Origin: an uncultured Campylobacter sp.
Lineage (GTDB): Bacteria; Campylobacterota; Campylobacteria; Campylobacterales; Campylobacteraceae
Assembly: GCF_937997405.1 (NCBI RefSeq)
Contig: NZ_CALKTL010000075.1
Coordinates: forward strand, 1 to 26,188
Direction: 5' to 3'
Length of the DNA stretch: 26,188 nt
Within the stretch, counting starts at the first letter, position 1, and every line of letters begins with the position of its first letter. Both the position numbers and the translations under genes were made by a program. This document shows, one piece after another, positions 15,302-23,305 of the stretch. The notes below the pieces were generated by a model, which made no database searches, was not told the DNA's origin, and was given only the letters and a program-made list of their open reading frames with translations.

Positions 15302-16389
15302 CAGCGCGCCCTTTCGCAGCACAGCAGCGTGTGTCCGACGCCCAGCCCGTCGTGAATTTGTGAAATTTTAAGTCCCGCGCGCTGCGCAAATTTAATCATA
15401 TCGTCCGAGTGATAAATTTTGCTATTGCCGTTTGCCATCGCGGCGAAATATACGCTGATCTGCGTCATGCTATACGCGGCGGTTTCGTAGCGCTGCCTAT
15501 CCCAAAACGGCTCCAAAATATAAAGCCGCGCCTGCTCGCTCATCGACTCCGCCGCGCGTGCGAGGATGCTTACGATCTGCTCCTCTGCAAAGCAGTCCAA
15601 AAACTGACTGAGCTAGATCGCGTCAAAGCCGCGCGGAAAGCGCGTAGCGGGGTCTAGCAGATCGGCTGCAAGCCCGTCTATGCGCTCTGCACCCTGCGCG
15701 CCTGCGACGGCGTCTTTCATCATCGAAATTTGCCCCGCAAGATCCATTATCGTGACGCGCACATTTTCGTCGTAGCCTACGCACCGCTTAGCAAAGCGCC
15801 CTGTGTTGCCGCCTACGTCTAAAATTTTATTTGTCTTGCGCGAGAAAATGATCTTTAGCGCGGGCTCAAACGCCAAATCCGAATAAAAATGATCAAACGC
15901 GAGCCAGCTTTTGCGCACATGCGGCGGCAGATGCGAAAGCGCCTCGTAGATCGTAGCCCACTGCCCAAAAACCTTTAGCCCCTCTGGTTTGCCCGATTTT
16001 AGCGTCTCTTCGAGCCTAAAGAGTCCCTCGTAGCACACGTCGTGGATGAAGTCCATATCCACGTCCACCATCTCGTCGGTGAGCAGAAAATACCCCGCCT
16101 TGCTGAGCCGAAATTTCTCGCCGCACAGCAGCACCGTGCCGATGCTAAGCGAGCTTTCCAGAAGTAGCTTTAACGCGTATTCGCTAAGCGAGAGTTTCTG
16201 CGCGATCTCACTTATGCTTAGCCCGTCCCGCGCCTCATTAAGCGCGCTTAAAATTCCAAATTTTTTCATCAGTCGCGAGACTTGAAAGACCACCGGCGCA
16301 AAGGCGATCTCATTCGCCGTCCGCTGCGCCTCGCCCGCGCTTTGACGCTCCACGGCGTAACGATCTAAAAGTTGTTTGGGAAGTTTCAT
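15301..16389 (-). pseudogene. SAM-dependent O-methyltransferase broken by one amber codon
   Basis: Two adjacent frames on the minus strand (16389-15613 and 15612-15301) are in the same reading frame and are separated only by a TAG at 15615-15613. Together they form one protein of about 362 residues. An N-terminal winged-helix dimerisation domain (LSISEIAQKLSLSEYALKLL) is followed by a Rossmann methyltransferase domain with the SAM motif ILDVGGNTGRFA. GFDAI then runs into the stop, and LSQFLDCF continues after it. In this family a Trp commonly follows FDAI, so TGG to TAG is the likely change. The layout resembles acetylserotonin/hydroxyneurosporene-type O-methyltransferases; the substrate is unknown. 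Nonsense mutation, suppression and sequencing error cannot be separated here. Confidence 0.8.
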
Positions 16390-16419
16390 TTTTGATCCTG
16401 CTTATGTAAATTTCGCAAA

Positions 16420-16425
16420 ATTTTA
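16420..16425 (-). promoter_or_regulatory. -10 box for the methyltransferase gene
   Basis: On the minus strand reads GCTAAAAT, with a predicted start near 16413 and a leader of about 24 bases containing AGGATCAAAA before the ATG. The promoter looks intact although the gene is interrupted. Confidence 0.4.
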
Positions 16426-16529
16426 GCAAAAAATTCTAACTTTTCTTGCGCCCGCTAAGAATTTACGCGTATCTTAGAATTTTGCGATGAATTTTTAAAA
16501 TTCCGTCTTAAAATTTATAGAATTTTAGT

Positions 16530-16535
16530 TAAAAT
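16530..16535 (+). promoter_or_regulatory. -10 box for the AI-2E family gene
   Basis: Reads GTTAAAAT. A start near 16542 gives a leader of about 50 bases that contains TAGGAG (16582-16587) in front of TTG 16593. Confidence 0.4.
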
Positions 16536-16592
16536 CCTTTCATCAAAATTTCGCGTAAAAGCTCTGCGAAAATGTCAAATTTAGGAGAATCC

Positions 16593-17600
16593 TTGAAGCT
16601 TCAAATGTCCTTGATGTCGGTTGCCTGCGTCGTAATCATCTTGGCCGGTCTTAAAGCCGCGCAGGCTATCGTCGTGCCATTTTTGCTAGCTATTTTCATC
16701 ACGGTGCTCGTCTCGCCGCTGGTGCTTTATGTCCAAAAGATCCGCGTCGGGCGTGTTTTTAGCTTCCTCATCATTACTTTCGCTTTCGTAGCGATTATAG
16801 TGTTTTTCGGTGCGGTCATCTTTGATGCGATCAAGGAATTTTCAGCGCGCCTGCCCGAGCTTCAAGCAAAATTTGAAGAGGTGCTAGGAGGCGTGAGCGC
16901 GAAGCTCTCTCGATTTGGCATAGAGCTTAACGCCACAAGCCTAGGCATCGATCCGAGCGAAGCCGCCGCGCAGCTATCTGCACTACTGCGCAAAACAGGC
17001 TCTATAGTCTCGACGGGATTTTTCATTTTTATAATGGTTTCATTTATGGTCTTTGAAAGCTCCGTGATCGACGAGAAAATCCGCTATTTTTCGCAAAGTA
17101 GCCGCGCTACGCACACTTTTGTGAAGAAATTTGCCTCCAGCCTCAAAAAATATCTGCTAATCAAAACTATCGCTTCAGCTTGCACCGGTGCGCTCATCGG
17201 GCTTGGGCTGTGGACGCTTGGTGTTCCATATGCTGCGCTGTGGGGGATTTTAGCTTTCGTGCTAAATTTCATCCCCACCATTGGCTCGATCGTAGCGGTC
17301 TTTCCAACACTTTTCGTGACATTAGCTACGATGGATATAAGCTCTAGCATCTGGACTATCGCAATCTATTTAGTTGTAAACGTAGCGATCGGAAATATCA
17401 TCGAGCCGCGATTTTTAGGGCAAGGGCTCGGGCTTTCTACAATCAGCGTGCTTGCAGGGCTACTATTGTGGGGCTTCGTGCTTGGTATCGGCGGGCTATT
17501 TTTGGCTGTGCCGCTTACTATGAGCTTGCAAATCGCGCTTGCCTCAAACGACAAAACACGCTTCATCGCGACTCTATTAAGCAACAAGGTCGAAAGATAA
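16593..17600 (+). CDS. AI-2E family (PerM/YhhT-type) membrane transporter
   Basis: About 335 residues with seven or eight membrane helices. The family pattern is clear: an N-terminal IVVPFLLAIFITVLVSPLV, a cytoplasmic/helical middle region with amphipathic stretches (residues about 85-135), then GVPYAALWGILAFVLNFIP and the C-terminal IGNIIEPRFLGQGLGLSTIS. Family members export small molecules or ions (AI-2 export for TqsA, Na+/H+ exchange for others), and the substrate is not readable here. TTG 16593 is preferred because TAGGAG lies 5 bases before it. The in-frame ATG at 16572 has no site and would add 7 residues. Confidence 0.85.
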   Translation: MKLQMSLMSVACVVIILAGLKAAQAIVVPFLLAIFITVLVSPLVLYVQKIRVGRVFSFLIITFAFVAIIVFFGAVIFDAIKEFSARLPELQAKFEEVLGGVSAKLSRFGIELNATSLGIDPSEAAAQLSALLRKTGSIVSTGFFIFIMVSFMVFESSVIDEKIRYFSQSSRATHTFVKKFASSLKKYLLIKTIASACTGALIGLGLWTLGVPYAALWGILAFVLNFIPTIGSIVAVFPTLFVTLATMDISSSIWTIAIYLVVNVAIGNIIEPRFLGQGLGLSTISVLAGLLLWGFVLGIGGLFLAVPLTMSLQIALASNDKTRFIATLLSNKVER

Positions 17601-17640
17601 AGCGAAATTCCGCGGAATTTTAAAATTCTATAAATTTTAG

Positions 17641-17656
17641 CTTGAGCGCGCTCAAG
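17641..17656 (+). promoter_or_regulatory. 16-bp palindrome, candidate FNR/CRP-family operator
   Basis: CTTGAGCGCGCTCAAG is a perfect palindrome containing TTGA-N6-TCAA, the half-site geometry of FNR-type regulators. Its centre (17648.5) is about 41.5 bases before the predicted start of the YgbA-type gene (near 17690), the standard class II activator position. Alternatively it is the stem of a terminator for the preceding transporter gene, since AGTATTTTTG follows it. Confidence 0.45.
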
Positions 17657-17677
17657 AGTATTTTTGTCTCTTTTAGA

Positions 17678-17683
17678 TAAAAT
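17678..17683 (+). promoter_or_regulatory. -10 box for the YgbA-type gene
   Basis: Reads GATAAAAT. A start near 17690 gives a short leader with AAAGGATCAAAG before ATG 17703. Confidence 0.5.
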
Positions 17684-17702
17684 CTGCTCCAAAGGATCAA
17701 AG

Positions 17703-18062
17703 ATGACGAGCGAAAAATTTATTTACGAAGTAAATACGGTGACGAAATTTATCCAAATTTACTGCGATGGCAAGCATACGGACGCGCTTAAAAAAGATGG
17801 TGCTGTGCTTCATGACTACAAAGACGATAAGGGGCTTGTGCAAACGCACTTTCATCTCTGTAGCGACTGCGAGCGAATGCTACGCTATGCCTATGCGCGT
17901 CTTGGTGCCTGCCCACATACCGAAAAGCCGCGTTGTCACCACTGCCCGCATCCGTGCTACGAGCGTGAAATGTGGGTCAATATGGCTAAGATGATGAAAT
18001 ATAGCGGCATGAAGCTTGGGCTTACGAAGATCAAAAAGCTTTTTTCGTTTAAAAAAAGCTAA
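17703..18062 (+). CDS. nitrous-oxide-stimulated promoter family protein (YgbA-like)
   Basis: 119 residues. The diagnostic Cys/His cluster HLCSDCERMLRYAYARLG is followed by ACPHTEKPRCHHCPHPCY and EMWVNMAKMMKYSG, which is the YgbA_NO family pattern. In enterobacteria ygbA is induced by nitrosative stress, and the cysteines probably bind a metal. ATG 17703 follows AAAGGATCAAAG. The alternative TTG at 17664 lies upstream of the predicted -10 box and is rejected. The palindrome at 17641-17656 suggests control by a CRP/FNR-type regulator. Confidence 0.8.
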   Translation: MTSEKFIYEVNTVTKFIQIYCDGKHTDALKKDGAVLHDYKDDKGLVQTHFHLCSDCERMLRYAYARLGACPHTEKPRCHHCPHPCYEREMWVNMAKMMKYSGMKLGLTKIKKLFSFKKS

Positions 18063-18287
18063 CTTGTGCCGGCAATTTAGCTTGAGTTTGCGGGTAAAAT
18101 TTATCTCTGCAAACCCGCTTCATCTCTACACAAAAAAGTATAAAAAAGCGGCGTGAGAATAAGCACAAAAAAGATATAAAAATCAATCAAAATACTAAAT
18201 CTTAGCGCGTAAAATTCTACCTCGCAAACACAAATCCTCCGCAATCCTTGATAATAAATAATTAAATTTGAGTTTATAGTTTTAAGT

Positions 18288-18293
18288 TAGAAT
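18288..18293 (+). promoter_or_regulatory. -10 box for the three-repeat protein gene
   Basis: Reads GTTAGAAT. A start near 18300 gives a leader of about 17 bases containing AAAGGAGA before ATG 18317. The in-frame TTG at 18293 is at the edge of this box and is not the start. Confidence 0.45.
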
Positions 18294-18316
18294 TGTACCC
18301 AATCAAAGGAGAAAAT

Positions 18317-19093
18317 ATGAAGGTCATTACCATCGCGGTCGTTAACGGCAGGGTCGTAAACGAAAAGGAATTAATCGCGTCTATCGCCGATTATGACGAT
18401 TTTACCGCGGTTGCCGAACAACTCCGCAAAGGGCTGAAATCTAGGTATTTTACATCTAGAGAGCATGCGAGGATCTACAAAAAAATCAGCGTCGAGACGG
18501 GTTTTAGGCGCGTGCGATTCGACTACAAACCGTATAAAGATAAAATTTCAAACCTTATTGCCGAGGGCTACACCGTCAAGGCGATCTTAAAAAAGATCGG
18601 CGAGGAGGACGAAGCGTTCAAAAACGCCGTTACTGCACCCGGGCTTACGCACTTTATCTCCGTGACGTTCAAAGATGAAAAAACAAGGCTTCGCGCAACC
18701 GCCAAAAAAAGCGAGGATTTCTTATACGCGTATCGCTTCGAGATCAAAAAAATGCACTTCCAAGGCGTTAGCAATAAAGAAATTTTAAAGCATATGAAAG
18801 CTCACTACGAAAAGGATTTTGCCAAAGTAAGCGAGCGCGATCTTGCCGCTTTTATCGAGGCAAACGCCGTGCTTGATACCGACCGCAAACTCTCGCTATA
18901 TAAAAAGCCGAGCCTTTATGATCCGCATTTTAGCGAGATTATGAAGCTTTACGCAAGCGGTATGCGCGTCTATGACATATGGAAGACGCTTAAAGCCAAA
19001 TACCCCGAGCTAGCCAAGCTTCAGGCGCCGAGCCTTTATCAGTTCATCGCAAACAACGCCCTTGGCAAAGCCAAATATATGCAAAAAGACTGA
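18317..19093 (+). CDS. unknown protein with three helical repeats (HTH-like)
   Basis: 258 residues, no signal peptide or membrane helix, rich in Lys. I do not recognise the family. Three repeats of about 47 residues can be read at 70-116, 138-184 and 201-248. Each has an Ile/Leu helix, a Gly turn (Gly84, Gly150, Gly215), an Ile-(Leu/Trp)-Lys helix (AILKKI, EILKHM, DIWKTL), and a Leu-x-x-Phe-Ile helix 28-29 residues after the Gly (LTHFI, LAAFI, LYQFI). The spacing is near-constant. The GxxxxxIxxxL pattern is reminiscent of small DNA-binding helix-turn-helix units, so nucleic-acid binding is a reasonable guess. The N-terminal 65 residues differ. Start supported by AAAGGAGA. Confidence 0.65.
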   Translation: MKVITIAVVNGRVVNEKELIASIADYDDFTAVAEQLRKGLKSRYFTSREHARIYKKISVETGFRRVRFDYKPYKDKISNLIAEGYTVKAILKKIGEEDEAFKNAVTAPGLTHFISVTFKDEKTRLRATAKKSEDFLYAYRFEIKKMHFQGVSNKEILKHMKAHYEKDFAKVSERDLAAFIEANAVLDTDRKLSLYKKPSLYDPHFSEIMKLYASGMRVYDIWKTLKAKYPELAKLQAPSLYQFIANNALGKAKYMQKD

Positions 19094-19145
19094 TATGCCC
19101 GCGCTCTTTGTAAATTTTACTTTCAAATTTAAAATTTCACCGCGA

Positions 19146-19151
19146 TAAAAT
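19146..19151 (+). promoter_or_regulatory. -10 box for mobA-pldA
   Basis: Reads GATAAAAT. The predicted start near 19158 excludes the ATG at 19154 and points to ATG 19175 as the mobA start. Confidence 0.45.
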
Positions 19152-19174
19152 CGATGAAAGCCGGTGAAATTTCT

Positions 19175-19720
19175 ATGAAAACCTGCGTCATTCTCTGCGG
19201 CGGCAAAAGCTCGCGTTTCGGCAGCGACAAAACGCTGTTTCCATTCCGTGGGCATCCCAGTATGACGCACTTTCTTTTCTCGCGCTTAAGCCGCGAGTTT
19301 GAGCGGGTTTTCGCCTGCGCCAAAACCTCTAAATTTAACCCGCCGCTTCCTATGATCTACGACGAATTTGAGGAATTTTCGCCGATGGGAGCGCTGTATT
19401 CGGCGCTGAAGCCATTTAGCGGCGAGCGCATTTTTATCATCCCAGCCGATATGCCATTTGTAGAAATTTCCACCATTCGCGCTCTTAGCGAGCAGGAGGG
19501 GCAAATTTGCGTAGCGGGCGACGAAGCGCATAGGCATAGCCTGTGCGGATTTTTTGACGCAGCTCTCGCGCTGCGCGCGCTTGAGCTCTACCGCGCGAAA
19601 GAGCATAAGATCGGCGCGCTCATCGGATCTGCAAATTCCAAAGTGCTAAATTTCAAAGACAAAGAGCAGTTTTTAAATATAAATTATCAAAACGATTTAA
19701 AGGGCGCAGATGAAATTTAA
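19175..19720 (+). CDS. mobA: molybdenum cofactor guanylyltransferase
   Basis: Transfers GMP from GTP to molybdopterin, making the MGD cofactor used by formate dehydrogenase, nitrate reductase and related enzymes. The nucleotide-binding signature LCGGKSSRFGSDK (residues 7-19) and the metal-binding IPADMPFV are present, and length (181 residues) is normal for MobA. ATG 19175 is preferred to ATG 19154, which lies between the -10 box and the predicted transcript start. The 3' end overlaps pldA by 11 bases. Confidence 0.9.
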   Translation: MKTCVILCGGKSSRFGSDKTLFPFRGHPSMTHFLFSRLSREFERVFACAKTSKFNPPLPMIYDEFEEFSPMGALYSALKPFSGERIFIIPADMPFVEISTIRALSEQEGQICVAGDEAHRHSLCGFFDAALALRALELYRAKEHKIGALIGSANSKVLNFKDKEQFLNINYQNDLKGADEI

Positions 19721-20849
19721 AGCTTTAGCGCTCGCGCTTTGCGCCATGAGTCTAGCCGCGCAAGACCTGACCGAGCTGTATGCAAAGGCTGGCGAATACG
19801 AGGCCAAAGGCGATTACAAAAACGCGATGATCTATTACAAAAAGATCGCCGCGGCAAGTCTAGCGGATAAAGGCGATAAGCCGCGCCGAAAAGTCGCAGA
19901 AAATTCTACCTCGTCCGCAGAAAACCGCACTCTGCACGGTGATACCGCCGTTTTAAACTCCGCTGAGTCGCAAAATTCTGTCGCACAAAATTCCGCCGCG
20001 CCAAAGCCTGTCGCGCCAAATTCCGCTTCGTCAAATTTCGCAGACGCAGGCTCGGTTGCGTCAGGCTTCGCGTCAAATTTAGCATCATCGAATTCCGCCT
20101 CGCTCTCGCAGAATTCCGCCTCGCCGGATTCCGCGCCGCAAGGCGATCAAAATGGTCGAAATTTTGGATTTTTGGGGCTTAAATACTATGAGCCGATCTA
20201 TATGCTCTTTACTCATGATTTTAGCAAAAAACCCGATCGTAAGGCGGATGAGCTGCATTTTGAGTTCAGCTTCGAGCGCCCGATCACATACGACGCGCTG
20301 GGACTTGGAGAGAAAATTTCATTCGCTTACGCGCAAAATTCCTGGTGGCAGATTACGCAGGATAGCGCCCCCTTTCGCGAAAGCAACTATCGCCCCGAGC
20401 TATACGTTAGCGCGCCGGTGCCGTTTGCGGACGAGCTAAAGATAGGCGCAATGCACGAGTCAAACGGCAAGGGCGGCGAAGAATCGCGCTCATGGAATAG
20501 ACTCTACGCGCAAAGCACGTGGAGCGCGGATGGATTTTCGATCACCCCCAGAGCTTGGTATGCGTTTTGGCTGGACCGCACGAACGAGGACATCGCGGAT
20601 TATATGGGCTACGGCGATTTGCGCGCGTCATACACCTTCGGCAAGCAGCGACTTAGCGCTCTTTGGCGAAACAACCTACATTTTGACGGTAGTAACCGCG
20701 GTGCGATCGAGCTGAACTACAGCTTCCCGATCTTTAATAGCGGATTTTACGGCTATCTGCGCTACCTTAACGGCTATGGCGAGAGCCTCGCGGACTACAA
20801 ACGCAGCGTCAATAAGATCGGCATCGGACTTTCTTTTGTAGAATTTTAA
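19710..20849 (+). CDS. pldA: outer-membrane phospholipase A with low-complexity linker
   Basis: Hydrolyses phospholipids in the outer membrane. A signal peptide (about 1-17, LALCAMSLAA) is followed by a TPR-like helical hairpin (LTELYAKAGEYEAKGDYKNAMIYYKKI written in two halves: residues 20-33 and 34-46). Next comes a Ser/Ala/Asn/Gln-rich linker of roughly 90 residues (about 55-145), then the OMPLA beta-barrel. The catalytic His249 and Ser251 lie in HESNGK, and the Asn of SWNRLY follows. The barrel ends in Phe, as outer-membrane proteins do (LSFVEF). The start is 11 bases inside mobA with AAAGGG before it, so the two genes are coupled. The linker is built from repeats of a CAAAATTCCGC-like word (see repeat entry). 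Confidence 0.9.
   Translation: MKFKALALALCAMSLAAQDLTELYAKAGEYEAKGDYKNAMIYYKKIAAASLADKGDKPRRKVAENSTSSAENRTLHGDTAVLNSAESQNSVAQNSAAPKPVAPNSASSNFADAGSVASGFASNLASSNSASLSQNSASPDSAPQGDQNGRNFGFLGLKYYEPIYMLFTHDFSKKPDRKADELHFEFSFERPITYDALGLGEKISFAYAQNSWWQITQDSAPFRESNYRPELYVSAPVPFADELKIGAMHESNGKGGEESRSWNRLYAQSTWSADGFSITPRAWYAFWLDRTNEDIADYMGYGDLRASYTFGKQRLSALWRNNLHFDGSNRGAIELNYSFPIFNSGFYGYLRYLNGYGESLADYKRSVNKIGIGLSFVEF
19971..20137 (+). repeat. degenerate AAATTCCGC-word repeats encoding the PldA linker
   Basis: At least seven copies of a C(A/G)(A)AATTCYG(C/T)-type word occur between these positions (for example at 19971, 19986, 20016, 20031 and 20108), interleaved with TCG/GCG triplets. In frame they read Q-N-S-A or S-N-S-A. 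The copy GCAGAATTCCGCCTC at 20108-20122 is 14/15 identical to one inside hisIE (23734-23748). Confidence 0.7.
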
Positions 20850-20963
20850 TGCCATCTGCGCCGAGTTGCGAGCTAAATTTGAACTCACGACTCGTTGTGC
20901 GTCTTAAAATCGCATCAAATTTCAACCGCTTTTAAATTTCTTAGAAATTAATATTGTTTTAGC

Positions 20964-20969
20964 TAAAAT
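20964..20969 (+). promoter_or_regulatory. -10 box for ilvE-SPFH
   Basis: Reads GCTAAAAT. The predicted start near 20976 gives a leader of about 27 bases with AAAAGGATCAAG before ATG 21003. Confidence 0.5.
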
Positions 20970-21002
20970 CGCAGATTAAATTTTAAACAAAAGGATCAAG
21001 AA

Positions 21003-21929
21003 ATGGCACAAATTCAAGAGGCCGAGTTCATCTGGAAAGACGGCAAACTAATCCCCTGGGCGGAGGCCACTACCCACGTTTTGACGCATTCTCTGCACTA
21101 CGGAAACGCCGTATTTGAGGGCGTACGCGCTTATAAAACCGACAAAGGCTACGCTATTTTTCGCCTAGACGAGCACACTGCCCGTCTTGAAATTTCGGCA
21201 AAACTCTGCCTAATCAAGCTTCCGTTTAGCTTCGAGCAGCTTCGTCAGGCCCAGATCGACGTCGTCGCGAAAAACCGCTTCGATCAGACCGTTTATATCC
21301 GCCCGCTAGCGTACTTCGGCTACGGCTCGATGGGCGTTTCGTCCAAGGACTGCTCTGTAAATGTCGTCGTCGCAGCGTGGCAGTGGGGCGCGTATATGGG
21401 CGAAGAGGCGCTACGCAAGGGCATCAAGGCTAAAATTTCATCGTGGATAAAGCCGGCGCAATTTTCGATGATGGCAAAAGCCAAAGCGAGCGCGAATTAT
21501 TTCAACTCGCAGATGGCAAATTTCGAAGCGGTCGATGCGGGGTACGATGAGGCGATACTGCTCGATCCGCAGGGCTTCGTCGCGGAGGGGCCGGGCGAGT
21601 GCCTATTTATCGTAAAAGATGGGCTCATCATCACTCCGCCGAACGACACCAGCTTAGAGAGCATCACTCAAAATTCGGTCATAGAAATCGCGCGCAGCCT
21701 GGGCTACGAAGTCCGCAGAGAGCGCATCGCTCGCGATCAGCTCTATGCCGCTGACGAGGCGTTTTTTACCGGCACCGCCGCGGAGGTCACGCCGATTAGC
21801 AACATCGACGGCAGGATCATCGGCAAGGGTGAGATGGGCGAGGTCACGAGCCGCTTGCAGAAGGCGTATTTCGCTGTCGTTACGGGCAAAGACCCGAAAT
21901 TTGAGCACTGGCTCACTTACGTTAAATAA
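21003..21929 (+). CDS. ilvE: branched-chain amino acid aminotransferase
   Basis: PLP enzyme of fold type IV that interconverts Leu/Ile/Val and their 2-oxoacids with glutamate/2-oxoglutarate. At 308 residues it is of normal length. Conserved blocks: LHYGNAVFEGVRAY, the segment AKAKASANYFNSQ with the probable PLP lysine at 161, GFVAEGPGECLF, and FFTGTAAEVTPI. It is followed after 8 bases by the SPFH gene with an AAGGA site in between. I recall the same adjacency in C. jejuni (Cj0269c-Cj0268c). Joint transcription does not by itself imply joint function. Confidence 0.95.
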   Translation: MAQIQEAEFIWKDGKLIPWAEATTHVLTHSLHYGNAVFEGVRAYKTDKGYAIFRLDEHTARLEISAKLCLIKLPFSFEQLRQAQIDVVAKNRFDQTVYIRPLAYFGYGSMGVSSKDCSVNVVVAAWQWGAYMGEEALRKGIKAKISSWIKPAQFSMMAKAKASANYFNSQMANFEAVDAGYDEAILLDPQGFVAEGPGECLFIVKDGLIITPPNDTSLESITQNSVIEIARSLGYEVRRERIARDQLYAADEAFFTGTAAEVTPISNIDGRIIGKGEMGEVTSRLQKAYFAVVTGKDPKFEHWLTYVK

Positions 21930-21937
21930 GGACGCGC

Positions 21938-23014
21938 ATGCCTGCGGATTTGAATGATTATTTTAATAAGAAAAACAGCGACAAAAAAGGCGGGAATTTA
22001 AATTTTAAAATTCCTAATTTCGGAGGGATGGGCAAGTTTAGCAGCGTGCTTTACGTGATAATCGCGCTAATCGCGCTGCTCGTGATTGCAAAGCCCTTCG
22101 TTACGATCCAATCGGGCGAAGTGGGGATCAAGTCAAATTTAGGTAAATACGATCCGACGCCTCTTGGCGCGGGACTTCACTTTTTCGTGCCGTTCATACA
22201 GGACGTATTCGTCGTAGATACTCGCACGCGTATCATCAACTACACCAGCAGCGAGGATTTGAGCTCGGATATACCGGCTAAAAGCGGCGCGGGCGGCATC
22301 ATCCGCAAAAATTCCCTCTCTGTTTTGGATTCGAGAAACTTGCCCGTCAGCATCGACATAACCGTGCAATACAGGCTCAACGAAGCTACGGCGCCCAACA
22401 CGATCGCCGAGTGGGGCTTTTTGTGGGAAGACAAGATCATCGATCCGCGCGTAAAGGACGTCGTACGTAGCGTCATCGGCAACTACACCGCCGAGGAGCT
22501 GCCGACCAAACGCGACGAGATCGCTAAAGCGATCGACGACGGCATCCGCAAAAATATCGAAGCGCTGGCGAATTCGCCCGTGGATCTGCTAGCCGTGCAG
22601 CTTCGCGAGATCATCCTACCGGCGAAGGTAAAGGAGCAGATCGAGCGCGTGCAGATCGCCAAGCAGGAGGCCGAGCGCACCAAATACGAGGTCGAGCGCG
22701 CAAACCAAGAGGCTCTTAAAAAGGCGGCTCTTGCCAAAGGTAACGCAGACGCCGTCAAAATCGAGGCTCAAGGTCGCGCCGATGCCGCCAAGATCGAAGC
22801 CGACGCGCAAGCCTACGCCAACAAAGAGATCGCAAAGAGCTTGGATGCAAATCTTTTAAGCCTCAAGCAGATCGAGACGCAGGCTAAATTTAATGAGGCG
22901 TTGCGCGAAAACAGCGACGCAAAAATTTTCCTAACGCCGGGCGGCGCGGTGCCTAATATCTGGGTCGATACAAAAGATAAGGTGAAGCAAAGCGCCATCG
23001 AGCGGGAAAATTAA
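21938..23014 (+). CDS. SPFH/prohibitin family membrane protein
   Basis: 358 residues. A short cytoplasmic N-terminus is followed by a membrane helix (about 36-57, SVLYVIIALIALLVIAKPFV) and the SPFH domain (GEVGIKSNLGKYDPTPLGAG, then DITVQYRLN and LAVQLREIILP). Next is a long charged coiled coil (KEQIERVQIAKQEAERTKYE and the Ala/Lys-rich stretch after it). The C-terminal tail carries KIFLTPGGAVPNIW. Members of this family (prohibitins, HflK/C) form large membrane assemblies, often around FtsH. Given the LapB-like gene elsewhere in this window, an FtsH link is conceivable but not shown. Probably in an operon with ilvE. Confidence 0.9.
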   Translation: MPADLNDYFNKKNSDKKGGNLNFKIPNFGGMGKFSSVLYVIIALIALLVIAKPFVTIQSGEVGIKSNLGKYDPTPLGAGLHFFVPFIQDVFVVDTRTRIINYTSSEDLSSDIPAKSGAGGIIRKNSLSVLDSRNLPVSIDITVQYRLNEATAPNTIAEWGFLWEDKIIDPRVKDVVRSVIGNYTAEELPTKRDEIAKAIDDGIRKNIEALANSPVDLLAVQLREIILPAKVKEQIERVQIAKQEAERTKYEVERANQEALKKAALAKGNADAVKIEAQGRADAAKIEADAQAYANKEIAKSLDANLLSLKQIETQAKFNEALRENSDAKIFLTPGGAVPNIWVDTKDKVKQSAIEREN

Positions 23015-23305
23015 AATTTCAGGCGGTTATACGCCCAGATTTCGCGAGATAAATTTAATAGAGCGAGTTGCTCCGGGCGCATAAGCTTAACTCGCGATTT
23101 TGCAAGCTAAGCTTAGTAGCGAGTGAAAGCTCGTGACGAGCAGAACTCGCGCTCGTCGCAGCCTAAACCTAGCGGTCGCTTAAAATTTAGCCGCTAGATT
23201 TGTCCTTTAAATTTACGAGGCGTGCCGCTTCGTAAATTCATAACTCAAATTCCGCGTGCGGCGGCTAAATTTAAGGCGCGTGACTTCGCAAACTAAGGAT
23301 CAAAG
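23015..23305 (+). other. intergenic region before hisIE with several inverted repeats
   Basis: Besides the strong hairpin at 23210-23238 there is a weaker pair CTAGCGG (23169-23175) / CCGCTAG (23191-23197) and a 10-base palindrome CTAAGCTTAG at 23107-23116. No gene and no clear -10 box were found. The hisIE ribosome-binding site AAGGATCAAAG is at the right end. Confidence 0.5.
23210..23238 (+). repeat. strong hairpin, 13-bp stem with 3-base loop
   Basis: AATTTACGAGGCG and CGCTTCGTAAATT pair over 13 positions with one G-T wobble around the loop TGC. No T tract follows on either strand. It lies 67 bases before hisIE. It could be a terminator for the SPFH transcript, a leader structure of hisIE, or a protein-binding site. 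Confidence 0.6.

Noticed and set aside
15301..15600. Separate small gene of 99 codons
   Set aside because: It is in the same frame as the upstream methyltransferase and supplies its missing C-terminus, so it is the second half of a broken gene.
19971..20137. CRISPR-like array
   Set aside because: The repeats are short, degenerate, unevenly spaced and lie inside a translated linker of pldA.
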